Positions 1-8,221 of a stretch of 64,000 bases of DNA are shown one piece after another. Within the stretch, counting starts at the first letter, position 1. Each line of letters begins with the position of its first letter. The translations under genes and the position numbers were made by a program. This stretch comes from an uncultured Lachnospiraceae bacterium. GTDB lineage: Bacteria; Bacillota; Clostridia; Lachnospirales; Lachnospiraceae. The stretch spans positions 1-64,000 of the forward strand of contig UQLY01000006.1 of the NCBI GenBank assembly GCA_900542015.1, given 5' to 3'. Under the pieces are notes generated by a model that saw only the letters and a list, made by a program, of their open reading frames with translations, had not been told where the DNA came from and did no database searches.

Positions 1-50
1 TGGTTTATTATAACGGTTTGTTTATGTTTGTGTCCACTTTTATAGTATAG

Positions 51-212
51 ATCCAATCCGACATTGCAGAAAGCAACGTGACAAATACGCAGGAGACAAA
101 CGGAGTCATTACAAATGTGTCGGAGCGATTTAGAGAAGTGAAACAGTCTGCGGCAAAATTAAAAGGAACGGCGGATATACTGGAACAGAATATACGGAAT
201 TTTAAAATGTGA
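51..212 (+). pseudogene. C-terminal remnant of a methyl-accepting chemotaxis protein
   Basis: The frame ending at the TGA of 210-212 reads as the extreme C-terminus of a methyl-accepting chemotaxis protein: a helical stretch with the pattern SDIAESNVTNTQETN, then VSERFREVKQSA and a final FKM. An in-frame TAG at 48-50 closes the frame upstream, and the first 50 bases do not continue the MCP coding pattern. Only about 53 codons remain, without HAMP, sensor or signalling-tip regions. The upstream segment may be the end of a mobile element or a rearrangement joint, but the window starts too late to tell. Family assignment is by recognisable C-terminal pattern only. Confidence 0.6.
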
Positions 213-263
213 TGTTTTTACAGGTGAGAAAATAGGACAATAATTGGAAAAAATTAAAAAAAA

Positions 264-295
264 GAGCGATGAATCGTTATTGCGGTTCATCGCTC
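264..295 (-). terminator. Hairpin with T-tract on the minus strand
   Basis: Ten-base arms at 264-273 and 286-295 form a perfect stem. The A-run at 254-263 becomes a T-tract when read on the minus strand, so this resembles an intrinsic terminator for leftward transcription, or a boundary between the MCP remnant and the leftward XRE gene. Confidence 0.6.
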
Positions 296-448
296 CCTCT
301 GATGTTAGCAATAATGTAATGAGAGAACGTTACAGTATGCAGATTAGTTTAGCCTATAAAAAGGGGATATGGCAGCAAAATTATAGAAAATAAGTAGGGT
401 GGTGCGGCTACACCAACCTACTTTGAAGAAATAAAAGTTTTGAACATT

Positions 449-490
449 GAGAAACCCATTAGCTTCGCAAGGGATTCTATTGGGTTTCTC
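449..490 (-). terminator. Hairpin at the end of the XRE gene
   Basis: Arms GAGAAACCCA (449-458) and TGGGTTTCTC (481-490) pair perfectly around a 22-nt loop and sit directly on the stop codon of the leftward XRE gene. The following T-tract is weak, so it may stabilise the 3' end or terminate inefficiently. Confidence 0.5.
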
Positions 491-836
491 ATGGTGTTGG
501 ATGGTCTTGCTTACGCATCAAATCTAGCAGATAGCGAACCATAGGCAACAGGTCATTAGCTTCCTGTTCCGTGCAATCGTTGAGCAGGGTAAGGAGCTTT
601 TGAAGACTTGGGGACTGGCTCCGGCTGTCTGGATAGAAAATTTTATCGGCAGGTATCTTCAGGTATGTAATTAAGGGATACAGCTTTTCAAATTTAGGAT
701 TGCCACGTCCTGCTTCAATATTGAGTATGGTGCGCTGATCCAGATTAAGGATTTCAGCCAGCTTTTCCTGTGAGAGTCCGAGTTCTGTCCGGGCTTCTCG
801 CACTGCGATGGCAAGATTTTGTTTGATGTCCTGCAT
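489..836 (-). CDS. XRE-family helix-turn-helix transcriptional regulator
   Basis: 115 residues. An N-terminal XRE helix-turn-helix (about residues 8-62) is clear: ELGLSQEKLAEILNLDQRTI followed by IEAGRGNP. The C-terminal half (70-115) is a short helical tail with EQEANDLLPMVRYLLDLM, probably for dimerisation or ligand response. The start is supported by GAGGTG a few bases upstream on the minus strand. It is divergent from the small membrane-protein gene at 880 with only about 40 bp between them, so it could control that pair. No target is known; a local repressor role is inferred. Confidence 0.85.
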   Translation of the reverse strand: MQDIKQNLAIAVREARTELGLSQEKLAEILNLDQRTILNIEAGRGNPKFEKLYPLITYLKIPADKIFYPDSRSQSPSLQKLLTLLNDCTEQEANDLLPMVRYLLDLMRKQDHPTP

Positions 837-879
837 TGTAATTCACCTCGATAGTAGTTTACATTACACATCGGCATGA

Positions 880-1218
880 GTGAATTACGCTGGAATACAC
901 TATGAATATGGATTACTTACCAATTGGTATGGATTATGGATGGGAGGATTTATTGGCTGTGCATTTCACTTTCTGATACATATTGGACAATCGATCGTGA
1001 TAAGAAAGTATGTGCCCTGTTTAATCACAAGTATTATTGCGTTACCTGTAAGCGTGTACGTGATTTACAAAAGCATAATCCTGCTTGAATATTCGTTTTA
1101 TCAAGTGCTGTTTTACAGCTTTATCGGAATTTCTGTCATTGCATTCAATCTTGCTCTTGCACATATGCTGATGAGAAACTTCTCAAAATATTTAAAGAGG
1201 TACGGCAATGAAAATTGA
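880..1218 (+). CDS. Small integral membrane protein, function unknown
   Basis: Up to 112 residues with about three hydrophobic segments (roughly 20-38, 45-67 and 74-100) and a basic C-terminus ending KYLKRYGNEN. I do not recognise a family. An in-frame TGA lies at 877-879, so the first possible start is GTG 880; an internal ATG (Met21, in GLWMGGF) is also possible, and neither has a convincing ribosome site. The short upstream room raises the possibility of a 5' truncation. The 3' end overlaps the acetyltransferase gene by 11 bases, suggesting co-translation. Confidence 0.55.
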   Translation: MNYAGIHYEYGLLTNWYGLWMGGFIGCAFHFLIHIGQSIVIRKYVPCLITSIIALPVSVYVIYKSIILLEYSFYQVLFYSFIGISVIAFNLALAHMLMRNFSKYLKRYGNEN

Positions 1219-1825
1219 TAAAATGATATCCGGGCTCACGAAAGATGAAATTGAAATGATAGCCCGGACTTTTAGCGATTATAGATTTGAAAACAACGAA
1301 GAAGGCTTGTATTACAAATGCAAAGGAGAGAAAGGGAAAATTGCTTTTGTAACGGGATATGTGCAGATGGGGCTGTTAAGCGGATGGGTACATACTTTAG
1401 AGCATACGCCTGGCTATATCAGTATTTCAACGCCGCAAGATAAAACAAGTTTCAACGGCATTCTGAAATTTTTTATAGGCATAGTAAAAGGAATGGGATT
1501 ATGCGGTGCTATAATTTGGGGACTGAATTTTTTGAAGTCCGGTAAATCTATTGATACATTGCTAAAAAGAGACGGTTGTGTGCATATCAGAATGTTAGTC
1601 ATAAAAAAGGAATACCAGCACAAAGGATATATGAGAAAATTTGTTCAACTTGCGTTTAACAAAGCAGAAGAATCAAATATGCCTTGCGTGGTTTGTACAG
1701 ATAGTATGGAAAAGGCGGAAAAATATCAACACTTAGGATTCAGATTATTCAGAAAAAGGATACTATCCAGACATTCTACTGAGTACGATATGATTTGGTT
1801 CCCGAAATCGTATTGTATTCGATAA
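1208..1825 (+). CDS. GNAT-family N-acetyltransferase
   Basis: 205 residues. The C-terminal half carries the GNAT acetyl-CoA fold signature: a beta-strand IRMLVIKKEYQHKGYMRKF (pyrophosphate loop Q/H-K-G-Y, about residues 126-145), helix LAFNKAEESNMPC, then EKYQHLGFRLF. The N-terminal 120 residues are less typical and contain a hydrophobic glycine-rich segment near 85-105. The substrate cannot be predicted. The ATG overlaps the end of the preceding membrane-protein gene by 11 bases, so the two probably form one transcription unit. The 168 bases after it (1826-1992) hold no gene that I can support. Confidence 0.75.
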   Translation: MKIDKMISGLTKDEIEMIARTFSDYRFENNEEGLYYKCKGEKGKIAFVTGYVQMGLLSGWVHTLEHTPGYISISTPQDKTSFNGILKFFIGIVKGMGLCGAIIWGLNFLKSGKSIDTLLKRDGCVHIRMLVIKKEYQHKGYMRKFVQLAFNKAEESNMPCVVCTDSMEKAEKYQHLGFRLFRKRILSRHSTEYDMIWFPKSYCIR

Positions 1826-1992
1826 TCGTGATACAATTTTTTCACTATCATTATAGAATGAAAGGAATCTTTTGAAAACATATCCAAGCTATACGCCCAT
1901 AGATGCAGAAATCTTGAAACGAACCAGCCGTCATGTTAAAATAAAACCAAATAAAACTGGCGGAGCCGCAATGATAGGAAGCGAGGGGGCAA

Positions 1993-2931
1993 ATGGAAAA
2001 GATCGTCGTATATAAAGACAGACTTGCTTTGGGTGATAAGGAAATTTATCCTCCTTTTGAAAAGAATGCTGTAGATCAGTTATTGGGAGAGTATAGAACA
2101 CGCAAGATTGAAAATGCGGAAATAGATTATTGCAGCGTAGTATCCATATGGGACAAATATGGAATAGCGGGTTATTTGTCGGACGATATGGAAACATACA
2201 CATCTTTTATTGTGCGGATATCGGAAGGCGAGACGATAAATGATCTGATAGACGGCGTATTTTCCGGAAAGATATATATAGAAAAGAAACCGTATACAGA
2301 CTGTAAATGGAAAGAGGATTTGGTTTTTTCCCGCGTGTTGAAAAAGGGATGCTTTGAACTTGCCACGTTTTTGATTGACGAGTTAGAGGAAGTCCCGGAT
2401 CAATTTAAAGATGCTGCAATTAAAATGTCAAGAAGCTTTGAGATATCATATGTTGAGCCGAAGATTAAAACGACAAAATATAAGTTGGAGAAAGCGTCCG
2501 AACCGGTATTGGAGGTGTCTGATTTTAATTTTAAGCTTGCCGTGGTACAGGTACTTATGTATGAAAAAAATCTGTTGTCTCCCCGATTTGACATCTATGA
2601 ATTTGCCAAAGAATATGAAAGAAGAGAAATTGATATTGAAGAGGAAGGTTATGGGCCGATAAGGGAAGCGGTTAATTGGTTTAAAAAGCTTCCGGTTCCC
2701 TTAAGACTTGCCGATGAGATAACGGAAATCAATATGGACGGCGGTAATGAGATTTATCATCAGATTATTCCGTTTTGGGATGGAGAAGATGACTATTTTG
2801 ATATCAGGAAATTGACGGCGGCAGATTTGGGTCAGTTTCACAATTTGAAGAAAATGACGATCATGTCTTCAAAATATAAGGCTTTGACCGGGGTGCTGAG
2901 GGAGAATGGAATTGAAGCTGAAGAATTGTAG
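1993..2931 (+). CDS. DUF6892-like conserved hypothetical protein
   Basis: 312 residues, soluble and acidic. The C-terminal half (about 170-312) has the pattern FNFKLAVVQVLMYEKNLLSPRF, FAKEYERREIDIEEEGY and IIPFWDGEDDYFDIRKLTA, which I associate from memory with the DUF6892 family, often annotated near contact-dependent or polymorphic-toxin immunity genes. The N-terminal 100 residues look like a separate small beta-rich domain. Start ATG is preceded by GCGAGGGGGCAA. Codon use is AT-rich compared with the biosynthetic genes further right. No toxin partner is visible next to it, so an immunity role is only a possibility. Confidence 0.7.
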   Translation: MEKIVVYKDRLALGDKEIYPPFEKNAVDQLLGEYRTRKIENAEIDYCSVVSIWDKYGIAGYLSDDMETYTSFIVRISEGETINDLIDGVFSGKIYIEKKPYTDCKWKEDLVFSRVLKKGCFELATFLIDELEEVPDQFKDAAIKMSRSFEISYVEPKIKTTKYKLEKASEPVLEVSDFNFKLAVVQVLMYEKNLLSPRFDIYEFAKEYERREIDIEEEGYGPIREAVNWFKKLPVPLRLADEITEINMDGGNEIYHQIIPFWDGEDDYFDIRKLTAADLGQFHNLKKMTIMSSKYKALTGVLRENGIEAEEL

Positions 2932-2963
2932 GGTGCCAAGGCAGAACTGTTCAGGAGTTGAAT

Positions 2964-3734
2964 ATGTACAAAATTGAACCGAAAGACTATACAAAGTATC
3001 TCCGATATATTGACGAATCCGGTTGCGGCAGGGTTTATCCCTGTTCTATAGCAGAGGCGGTTCAATCCGGGGAACTGTTTATAAACGCCGTCTCAGACAG
3101 CCGTTCGGTACTATATTGGCATTACAGCGGTTTTGCGTTTTGTTATGGAATATGTGATGCGTGTTTTCTGGAAGCTGTATATGATTTTATGACGGACAAA
3201 AGCAATACTGCGCGAAGGCGTTTTGTTCTGTTTAGCGATCGTGATTTCATTACGCGCTTTTTTCGCACAAAGGCAGGAGTTGTTGTTGAGAAGCGACATT
3301 TTTTTGAATACCATAACGATGCTCCGGTTATTGAGGCGGCGCTGCCTCCGGGGTATGGCTTATGTGAGATAACGAAAGAATTACTCTTAAAAATCAACGG
3401 TAGAATAACGCCTGCTTTTTCCTGGGATCACGATGACAGCTTTCTTGAAAAAGGAAAAGGGTATTGCATTACGAATGGGTCTCATGTGGCGGCATGGGCG
3501 TTTTCGGCGGCAGTCAGCAGCGAGGAAATCGATATCGGCGTAGAGACTGACAGCCGATACCGTAATCTCGGGTTTGCATATATTGTTGCACAGAGGATGA
3601 TACAGTTTTGTCTAAAGCAGCATAAGATGCCGGTATGGGCTTGTCATGCGGGAAATACGGCTTCTAATAAACTGGCAGAGAAATTAGGCTTTTTAAAAGT
3701 GGCTGAATGCGATACCATAAAAGCAGGTGACTGA
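2964..3734 (+). CDS. GNAT acetyltransferase (PF12746-like)
   Basis: 256 residues from the ATG at 2964, chosen because CAGGAG at 2952-2957 is then 6 bases away; a TTG at 2958 would touch the ribosome site. The C-terminal domain shows GNAT features: IDIGVETDSRYRNLGFAYIV (about residues 190-210) with the R-x-x-G-x-A loop, and NTASNKLAEKLGF near the end. The N-terminal half is a mixed alpha/beta region of the kind found in the GNAT_acetyltran family. Substrate unknown. It follows the DUF6892-like gene by about 30 bases and probably shares its transcript. Confidence 0.75.
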   Translation: MYKIEPKDYTKYLRYIDESGCGRVYPCSIAEAVQSGELFINAVSDSRSVLYWHYSGFAFCYGICDACFLEAVYDFMTDKSNTARRRFVLFSDRDFITRFFRTKAGVVVEKRHFFEYHNDAPVIEAALPPGYGLCEITKELLLKINGRITPAFSWDHDDSFLEKGKGYCITNGSHVAAWAFSAAVSSEEIDIGVETDSRYRNLGFAYIVAQRMIQFCLKQHKMPVWACHAGNTASNKLAEKLGFLKVAECDTIKAGD

Positions 3735-3772
3735 TGCGATAATTGCTATCATAATAATGGAGGGAGATATCT

Positions 3773-4378
3773 ATGGTAAATGATTCAAATGTAATGTATG
3801 AGATGTTGGAAGAAAACGAAACGATTTTATGGCAGGGAAAGCCCAAGTTATCGGCGTTCTTTTGGAATCGTTTTTTTCAGACGCTGCCCTTTGTCATCAT
3901 ATGGGGAGGAATTGATGTTTTAATATTTTCCCTGGTATGGTCAACGGGCGATATCGGTGTAAGAATTTTTATCTGCTGTTTTATGGCGCTGCACGCGCTT
4001 CCGGTCTGGTTGTGGTTGAAAAATGTTTTTACCACAAAAATAGTGTTTGATAATACCTATTATTTTGTGACGGATAAGAGGGTTTTGCTTAGAGATGGCT
4101 GTATCGGGTATGAATATAAAAACATCTATTATCAGAATATTAAGGATCTGCATTTAAGTGTCGGACTGATTGACCGGATGCTCGGTGTGGGCGATATCCA
4201 TATCCATGTTCATGACGAAGCAAACGGAAAAGGAAAGCATACCATTATTGATATAGAGAATCCGGAGCATGTTTTTGCCCTGCTTCAAAGAGCGACCCGT
4301 GATATTGCAACCGATATCTATTACCCCAATGCGCTTCGTCCCGGTACAAATCCGGGGTATCATACCAGCTATCGGTAG
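3773..4378 (+). CDS. Membrane protein with bacterial PH domain (YdbS/YdbT-like)
   Basis: 201 residues. The start has GGAGGGAGATATCT upstream. The N-terminus includes LEENETILWQGKPK, a hallmark opening of bacterial PH-domain (bPH2) membrane proteins, followed by two hydrophobic segments (about 34-55 and 60-82). The PH-like domain (about 90-180) includes YYFVTDKRVLLRDG and IHVHDE. The tail is polar. Members of this family sit in the membrane with a cytoplasmic PH fold; their function is generally unclear. It is separated by 114 bases from the next gene; that gap has no gene that I can support. Confidence 0.75.
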   Translation: MVNDSNVMYEMLEENETILWQGKPKLSAFFWNRFFQTLPFVIIWGGIDVLIFSLVWSTGDIGVRIFICCFMALHALPVWLWLKNVFTTKIVFDNTYYFVTDKRVLLRDGCIGYEYKNIYYQNIKDLHLSVGLIDRMLGVGDIHIHVHDEANGKGKHTIIDIENPEHVFALLQRATRDIATDIYYPNALRPGTNPGYHTSYR

Positions 4379-4492
4379 CGGGAAAGCACGTCGGACAGAG
4401 GGTAAAAACAACTGGCGTCCTGTTTGATAAAATGGACCGGATATTGCTGGGCGATATCCGCCGTTTGCAATGTATTCAAAGGAGGGAATGCA

Positions 4493-5620
4493 ATGAATGA
4501 GAAAAAATTGGGTTTCGGGTTAATGAGGCTGCCGCTTCCCGACCCGGAAGATACGACAAAGATCGACTATGAGGCGATGTCCGCAATGGCGGATTGCTAC
4601 ATGGAGGCAGGGTTTAACTATTTTGACACGGCGACGCCTTATCACGGCGGCGGAAACAGTGAGATTGCCTTCCGGGAATGTGTGGCGAAGCGTTATCCCC
4701 GTGATTCCTATACCGTTACGGATAAGCTCTCTTTCTTTATTGTTAGGAAGGCGGAGGAGCTTGAGGATTTCTTTGAAGGGCAGCTTGAACGCTGCGGCGT
4801 AGCATACTTTGATTATTACCTGCTGCACGCCATGAACAAGGAGTATCTGGAGTTAGCGGAGCGTATCGGCGCTTTTGATTTTGTTCAAAAGAAAAAGCAA
4901 GAAGGAAAGATCAGGCATATCGGCTTTTCTTTTCACGATAAAGTGGAAGTGCTGGAGGAATTTTTGACGCGGCACCCGGAAATGGAGTATGTGCAGCTTC
5001 AGATCAATTATGTCGATTGGGAGAGTGCGGACGTTCAGTCCCGTGCGTGTTATGAGACTGCCGTGCGGCACGGCAAAAAGGTTTTGGTTATGGAACCGGT
5101 AAAGGGCGGTCTGCTGGTAAATATTCCACAGGAAGCGAAAGCGCTTTTGGAGGAGGCGGACCCTGGTAAGTCCGTGGCGTCCTGGGCGGTTCGGTTTGCC
5201 GCGTCCCTGCCGGAGGTCGTTATGGTGCTTTCGGGTATGAGCAATATGGAGCAGATGGAAGATAATCTCTCTTATATGCGGGACTTTAAGCCCCTGACAG
5301 AAGAGGAAAAGCAGTTGATTGACAGGGTCACAAAGATCATTCTTTCCAAAGAGAATATTCCCTGCACCGGCTGCCGCTACTGTGTGGACGACTGCCCGCA
5401 GAAGATCGCCATTCCGGATTATTTTAAACTGATGAATGACATCAGCAAATTCGGCGAGCTCCAGATTGCCCGGGCAAAACAGCAATACGGTCAATATACA
5501 GGGGATATGAAACTTGGGAAGGCGTCCGCCTGTATCAAATGCGGTCGCTGCGAGCAGCATTGTCCCCAGCATCTTCCCATCAAAAGGTATCTGGAGGATA
5601 CGGCGGCTATGCTGGAATAG
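4493..5620 (+). CDS. Aldo/keto reductase with C-terminal 4Fe-4S ferredoxin domain
   Basis: 375 residues from ATG 4493 (AAAGGAGG upstream); an in-frame ATG at 4424 lacks a ribosome site. An aldo/keto reductase barrel occupies about 1-280 with the catalytic tetrad visible: Asp and Tyr in FNYFDTATPYHGG, Lys in TVTDKLS, His in DYYLLHAMN. The C-terminus has a ferredoxin-like module with CTGCRYCVDDCPQ and CIKCGRCEQHCPQ, able to hold two 4Fe-4S clusters. Such proteins are common in anaerobes and are thought to couple aldehyde or ketone reduction to electron transfer; the substrate is unknown. The ECF S-component gene starts 86 bases later. Confidence 0.9.
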   Translation: MNEKKLGFGLMRLPLPDPEDTTKIDYEAMSAMADCYMEAGFNYFDTATPYHGGGNSEIAFRECVAKRYPRDSYTVTDKLSFFIVRKAEELEDFFEGQLERCGVAYFDYYLLHAMNKEYLELAERIGAFDFVQKKKQEGKIRHIGFSFHDKVEVLEEFLTRHPEMEYVQLQINYVDWESADVQSRACYETAVRHGKKVLVMEPVKGGLLVNIPQEAKALLEEADPGKSVASWAVRFAASLPEVVMVLSGMSNMEQMEDNLSYMRDFKPLTEEEKQLIDRVTKIILSKENIPCTGCRYCVDDCPQKIAIPDYFKLMNDISKFGELQIARAKQQYGQYTGDMKLGKASACIKCGRCEQHCPQHLPIKRYLEDTAAMLE

Positions 5621-5706
5621 CGGGTATACCCCAAGAAACACAGATGAAATATACATATTAGAGTAATTGTGAAACAAAGTTGCGAAATAAGGGAAAGGAG
5701 TTTTTC

Positions 5707-6279
5707 ATGATGGCTAATACAATGACAATTACAATGAAAAAGCCCCGCCTGTCCGTCAAAACGCAGGTATGGGCGACGGTTGCGGCAATTGCAGCGGCGG
5801 TTGCGCTGCCGCAGGCATTTCATGCGCTCGGAGCCGTATCCGGATTGGGCACGGCGCTTGGAGAGACGTTTCTGCCGATGCACCTTCCGATTATTTTAGT
5901 AGGACTCTTGGCGGGACCTTATGCAGGAGCGGTTTCCGGGCTTTTGGGTCCGCTCGTAAGTTTTGCGCTGTCCGGAATGCCGGGGGCGGCAATGCTTCCG
6001 TTCATGATGCTTGAGCTGGCGGGATACGGACTTGCGGCGGGGCTTTGCAGAAATGTAAAAATTCCTGCAATCGGAAAAGTTGCAATATCACAGGTTGCCG
6101 GCAGGGTTATCCGTGCAGCGGCAATTTTGCTTAGCGTATATGCGTTTGGAAACGAGGCGGTCCGTGTATCCGTCATCTGGAACAGTATCGTAACCGGTCT
6201 GCCCGGACTGGTTCTTCAGTGGAGCCTGCTGCCGCTGATTGTTTTCTGGATAGACAACAGGAGAAAAGATGAGCGGTGA
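5707..6279 (+). CDS. ECF transporter substrate-binding (S) component
   Basis: 190 residues from ATG 5707, with AAAGGAG at 5694-5700. Five to six hydrophobic helices are visible, with the typical S-component pattern of Gly- and Pro-rich loops (LPMHLPIILVGLLAGPYAGA, LMMLELAGYGLAAGL-like helix and a C-terminal hydrophobic hairpin before a basic tail, DNRRKDER). S-components capture vitamins or metals and dock on a shared EcfAA'T module, which is not encoded here, so this is an orphan group-II type component. The stop overlaps the DUF1893 gene by 11 bases, a strong sign of functional coupling. Substrate not predictable. Confidence 0.8.
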   Translation: MMANTMTITMKKPRLSVKTQVWATVAAIAAAVALPQAFHALGAVSGLGTALGETFLPMHLPIILVGLLAGPYAGAVSGLLGPLVSFALSGMPGAAMLPFMMLELAGYGLAAGLCRNVKIPAIGKVAISQVAGRVIRAAAILLSVYAFGNEAVRVSVIWNSIVTGLPGLVLQWSLLPLIVFWIDNRRKDER

Positions 6280-6706
6280 TTTATCGCAGGCGAAGGACCT
6301 GCTGGAAAGCGGAGCCTATACCTGTGTCCTGTGCAAAGGCGACCGGATCTATACCACGGCGAAGCGGGGCGTTTTACCCCTGGTAGAATGGGTGGAATCC
6401 GGTAAGGTGCCGGAAGGGTTCAGCGCCGCGGATAAGATAGTCGGCAGGGCGGCGGCTTTTCTCTATATTTTGTTGGGGATAAAGGAAGTCTATGCTCCGG
6501 TTATGAGCGAGGGCGCGTTGGAGCTGTTTTCGCAAAACGGGATTACGGCTGTCTGCGATACAAAAACAGAAGCTATTATCAACCGGAAGGGCACGGGGAT
6601 CTGCCCAATGGAACAGGCGGTTAAAGATGTTTGCAGCCCCCGGGACGCTTTTCTTGCAATCAAACAGACGCCGGAGTTATCCGGCGCCGTCGATCACAGA
6701 GACTGA
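6269..6706 (+). CDS. DUF1893 protein (TM1506-like, cytidine-deaminase-type fold)
   Basis: 145 residues. The pattern LLESGAYTCVLCKGDRIYTT, then DKIVGRAAAFLYILLGIKEVYAPVMSEGAL (given here in parts: DKIVGRAAAF and YAPVMSEGAL) and CPMEQAVKDV matches DUF1893, whose structure (TM1506) resembles the cytidine deaminase fold. Canonical deaminase zinc motifs are incomplete, so activity is uncertain. It is translationally coupled to the ECF S-component (11-base overlap), and may act on or sense the imported ligand. It ends just before a strong terminator, so the reductase, S-component and DUF1893 genes likely form one unit. Confidence 0.8.
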   Translation: MSGDLSQAKDLLESGAYTCVLCKGDRIYTTAKRGVLPLVEWVESGKVPEGFSAADKIVGRAAAFLYILLGIKEVYAPVMSEGALELFSQNGITAVCDTKTEAIINRKGTGICPMEQAVKDVCSPRDAFLAIKQTPELSGAVDHRD

Positions 6707-6714
6707 TAAAAAAC

Positions 6715-6755
6715 GCGGGAGCCAATCTGCCGGCAGATTGGTTCCCGTGCTTTTT
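6715..6755 (+). terminator. Intrinsic terminator after DUF1893
   Basis: A GC-rich hairpin with arms around CCAATCTGCC and GGCAGATTGG extended by GCGGGA/CCCGTGC, followed by a TTTTT run. It closes the reductase-ECF-DUF1893 unit. Confidence 0.9.
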
Positions 6756-6894
6756 ATATGGATAAAGGCGGCATTTTTTCTTATCGGTATCCGGATGCCG
6801 GAAAATGGTTTAGAATTTGTTTAAACGGAATACCTCTTTTTATTTAACAATAGATTTTATCCTGACTGTATTGTTGAAAGAAAGGAAGAATGGC

Positions 6895-7419
6895 ATGAAT
6901 GTGGAGTTGAGCATTTTAAATTGGATACAAAGCTTACGGACGCCCATAGGGGATTTCGTCGTTCCCCTGATTACAAAGCTGGGAAATATGGGAATGATCT
7001 GGATTTTACTGACGGTCGTTTTGATGATACCTAAGAAAACGAGAAGGTCGGGCGCGATATTGCTTGCAGCCCTGTGCGTGGATCTTATTTTGTGCAATGG
7101 GATATTGAAAAACCTGATCGGCAGGATACGCCCTTGCGATGTCAATACGCAGGTGCAGCTTTTAATTGCCAGACCCCATGACTTTTCCTTTCCGTCGGGA
7201 CATACGGCGTCTTCCTTTGCGGCTGTGACGGCGTTATATCTTGCGGGCGAAAAGAAGCTGTGGAAACCGGCGCTGGCGCTTGCAGTCCTCATCGCTTTTT
7301 CGAGACTGTATCTGTATGTACATTATCCCACGGATATCATAGGCGGCGTTGTCGTGGGACTTGCCGCCGGATACATCGGCTACCGCCTTGTCTGTTTACA
7401 TCATGAAAACGTCCGTTGA
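6895..7419 (+). CDS. PAP2-family membrane phosphatase
   Basis: 174 residues from ATG 6895 (GAAAGGAAGA upstream); an in-frame start at 6817 has no ribosome site. All three acid-phosphatase motifs are visible: KNLIGRIRPCD (K-x6-RP), FPSGHT (PSGH) and SRLYLYVHYPTDIIGG (SR-x5-H-x3-D). Five to six membrane helices alternate with these motifs, which face outside in characterised members. Likely roles are recycling of undecaprenyl pyrophosphate or phosphatidate/PGP dephosphorylation; the sequence alone cannot choose. It stands alone between a terminator and the DUF6033-like genes. Confidence 0.9.
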   Translation: MNVELSILNWIQSLRTPIGDFVVPLITKLGNMGMIWILLTVVLMIPKKTRRSGAILLAALCVDLILCNGILKNLIGRIRPCDVNTQVQLLIARPHDFSFPSGHTASSFAAVTALYLAGEKKLWKPALALAVLIAFSRLYLYVHYPTDIIGGVVVGLAAGYIGYRLVCLHHENVR

Positions 7420-7530
7420 CTACATATCCCGTTTTGTTTCCCAGCGTCTCTGCCGATATTTCTAATAGAAAACAGGGATGTACCGGCAAGGATGTGCCGG
7501 GAATCCTGTATGCGGAAAGGAAAACAGAAT

Positions 7531-8199
7531 ATGGAAATCAAAGGGATGAAAATGGAATTGAAAACCCCGACGCCCGGCGTAACGCGAACCGAGCGGATTA
7601 AGACCGGCTTTGGAACCGTAAGCGAATATACAAAGTATTTGCAGGGAAAATACAGCTATGTAAATACGGGAAAAGTTTTCATGCAGGGGATACCGACGAC
7701 GGTATCCGTATCCGGCGCTTTTTTAAAAAAGTGTATGAAAGATCCGGAAAAGGCAAAATATCTGGAGGAAAATCTGGCGGCGATCCCGGATTGCGTCAAG
7801 TCGCTTGCAAATTTTACAAAAACTATGCCGGGAAGTCCGGTTTGTACTTATGCCGCCTATGTGATCGGAGACGATGGCAATATTACCTTTATGGGCGGCT
7901 GTACCAACGATCCGGACGGAAAAATAAAAAGGGAAAACGCTCAAAGAAGAGCAAAGGAAAAGAAGGCTGAGGAAGAAAGGGAAGCGAAAAAGCGGATGCA
8001 GAAAAAAGCGGAAGAAGAAAGGCGGCAGGAGAACCGGACGCAGAAAAAAGAAGAAAAAGCGGGGCTAACATCAGGAATACGTACGATCCGGGTTACAGGG
8101 ACAAGTATAGAAAGCGTAACCGGACGGGTAATAGGAGAATTGATCTCTGAGACGGCGGCTGCGGAAAGTGCGCCAAACACCTTTGATATCAAAGCGTAA
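7531..8199 (+). CDS. DUF6033-like protein with charged coiled-coil tail (paralogue 1)
   Basis: 222 residues from ATG 7531 (GGAAAGGAAAAC upstream). A globular domain (about 20-130) includes YTKYLQGKYSYVNTGKV, then FLKKCMKDPEKAKYLEENL and AIPDCVKSL. It is followed by a very charged Lys/Glu/Arg helix (about 133-180, with REAKKRMQKKAEEERRQE) and a short variable tail. The same architecture recurs in the next gene, so this is a tandem duplication. I associate the pattern with DUF6033, a family largely confined to Lachnospiraceae, of unknown function. No signal peptide or membrane segment is seen. Confidence 0.7.
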   Translation: MEIKGMKMELKTPTPGVTRTERIKTGFGTVSEYTKYLQGKYSYVNTGKVFMQGIPTTVSVSGAFLKKCMKDPEKAKYLEENLAAIPDCVKSLANFTKTMPGSPVCTYAAYVIGDDGNITFMGGCTNDPDGKIKRENAQRRAKEKKAEEEREAKKRMQKKAEEERRQENRTQKKEEKAGLTSGIRTIRVTGTSIESVTGRVIGELISETAAAESAPNTFDIKA

Positions 8200-8221
8200 A
8201 GGCAGACGGGAGGGAAAAGAT

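Noticed and set aside
880..1218. Start codon ATG at 876 for the small membrane protein
   Set aside because: That ATG is in another frame and meets a stop after nine codons.
5625..5634. GGGTATACCC palindrome after the reductase gene as an operator
   Set aside because: Only 10 bp, single occurrence and no known regulator; too weak to support.
4853..5677. A 274-codon open frame on the minus strand
   Set aside because: Antisense shadow of the aldo/keto reductase, whose catalytic and Fe-S motifs are all present on the plus strand.
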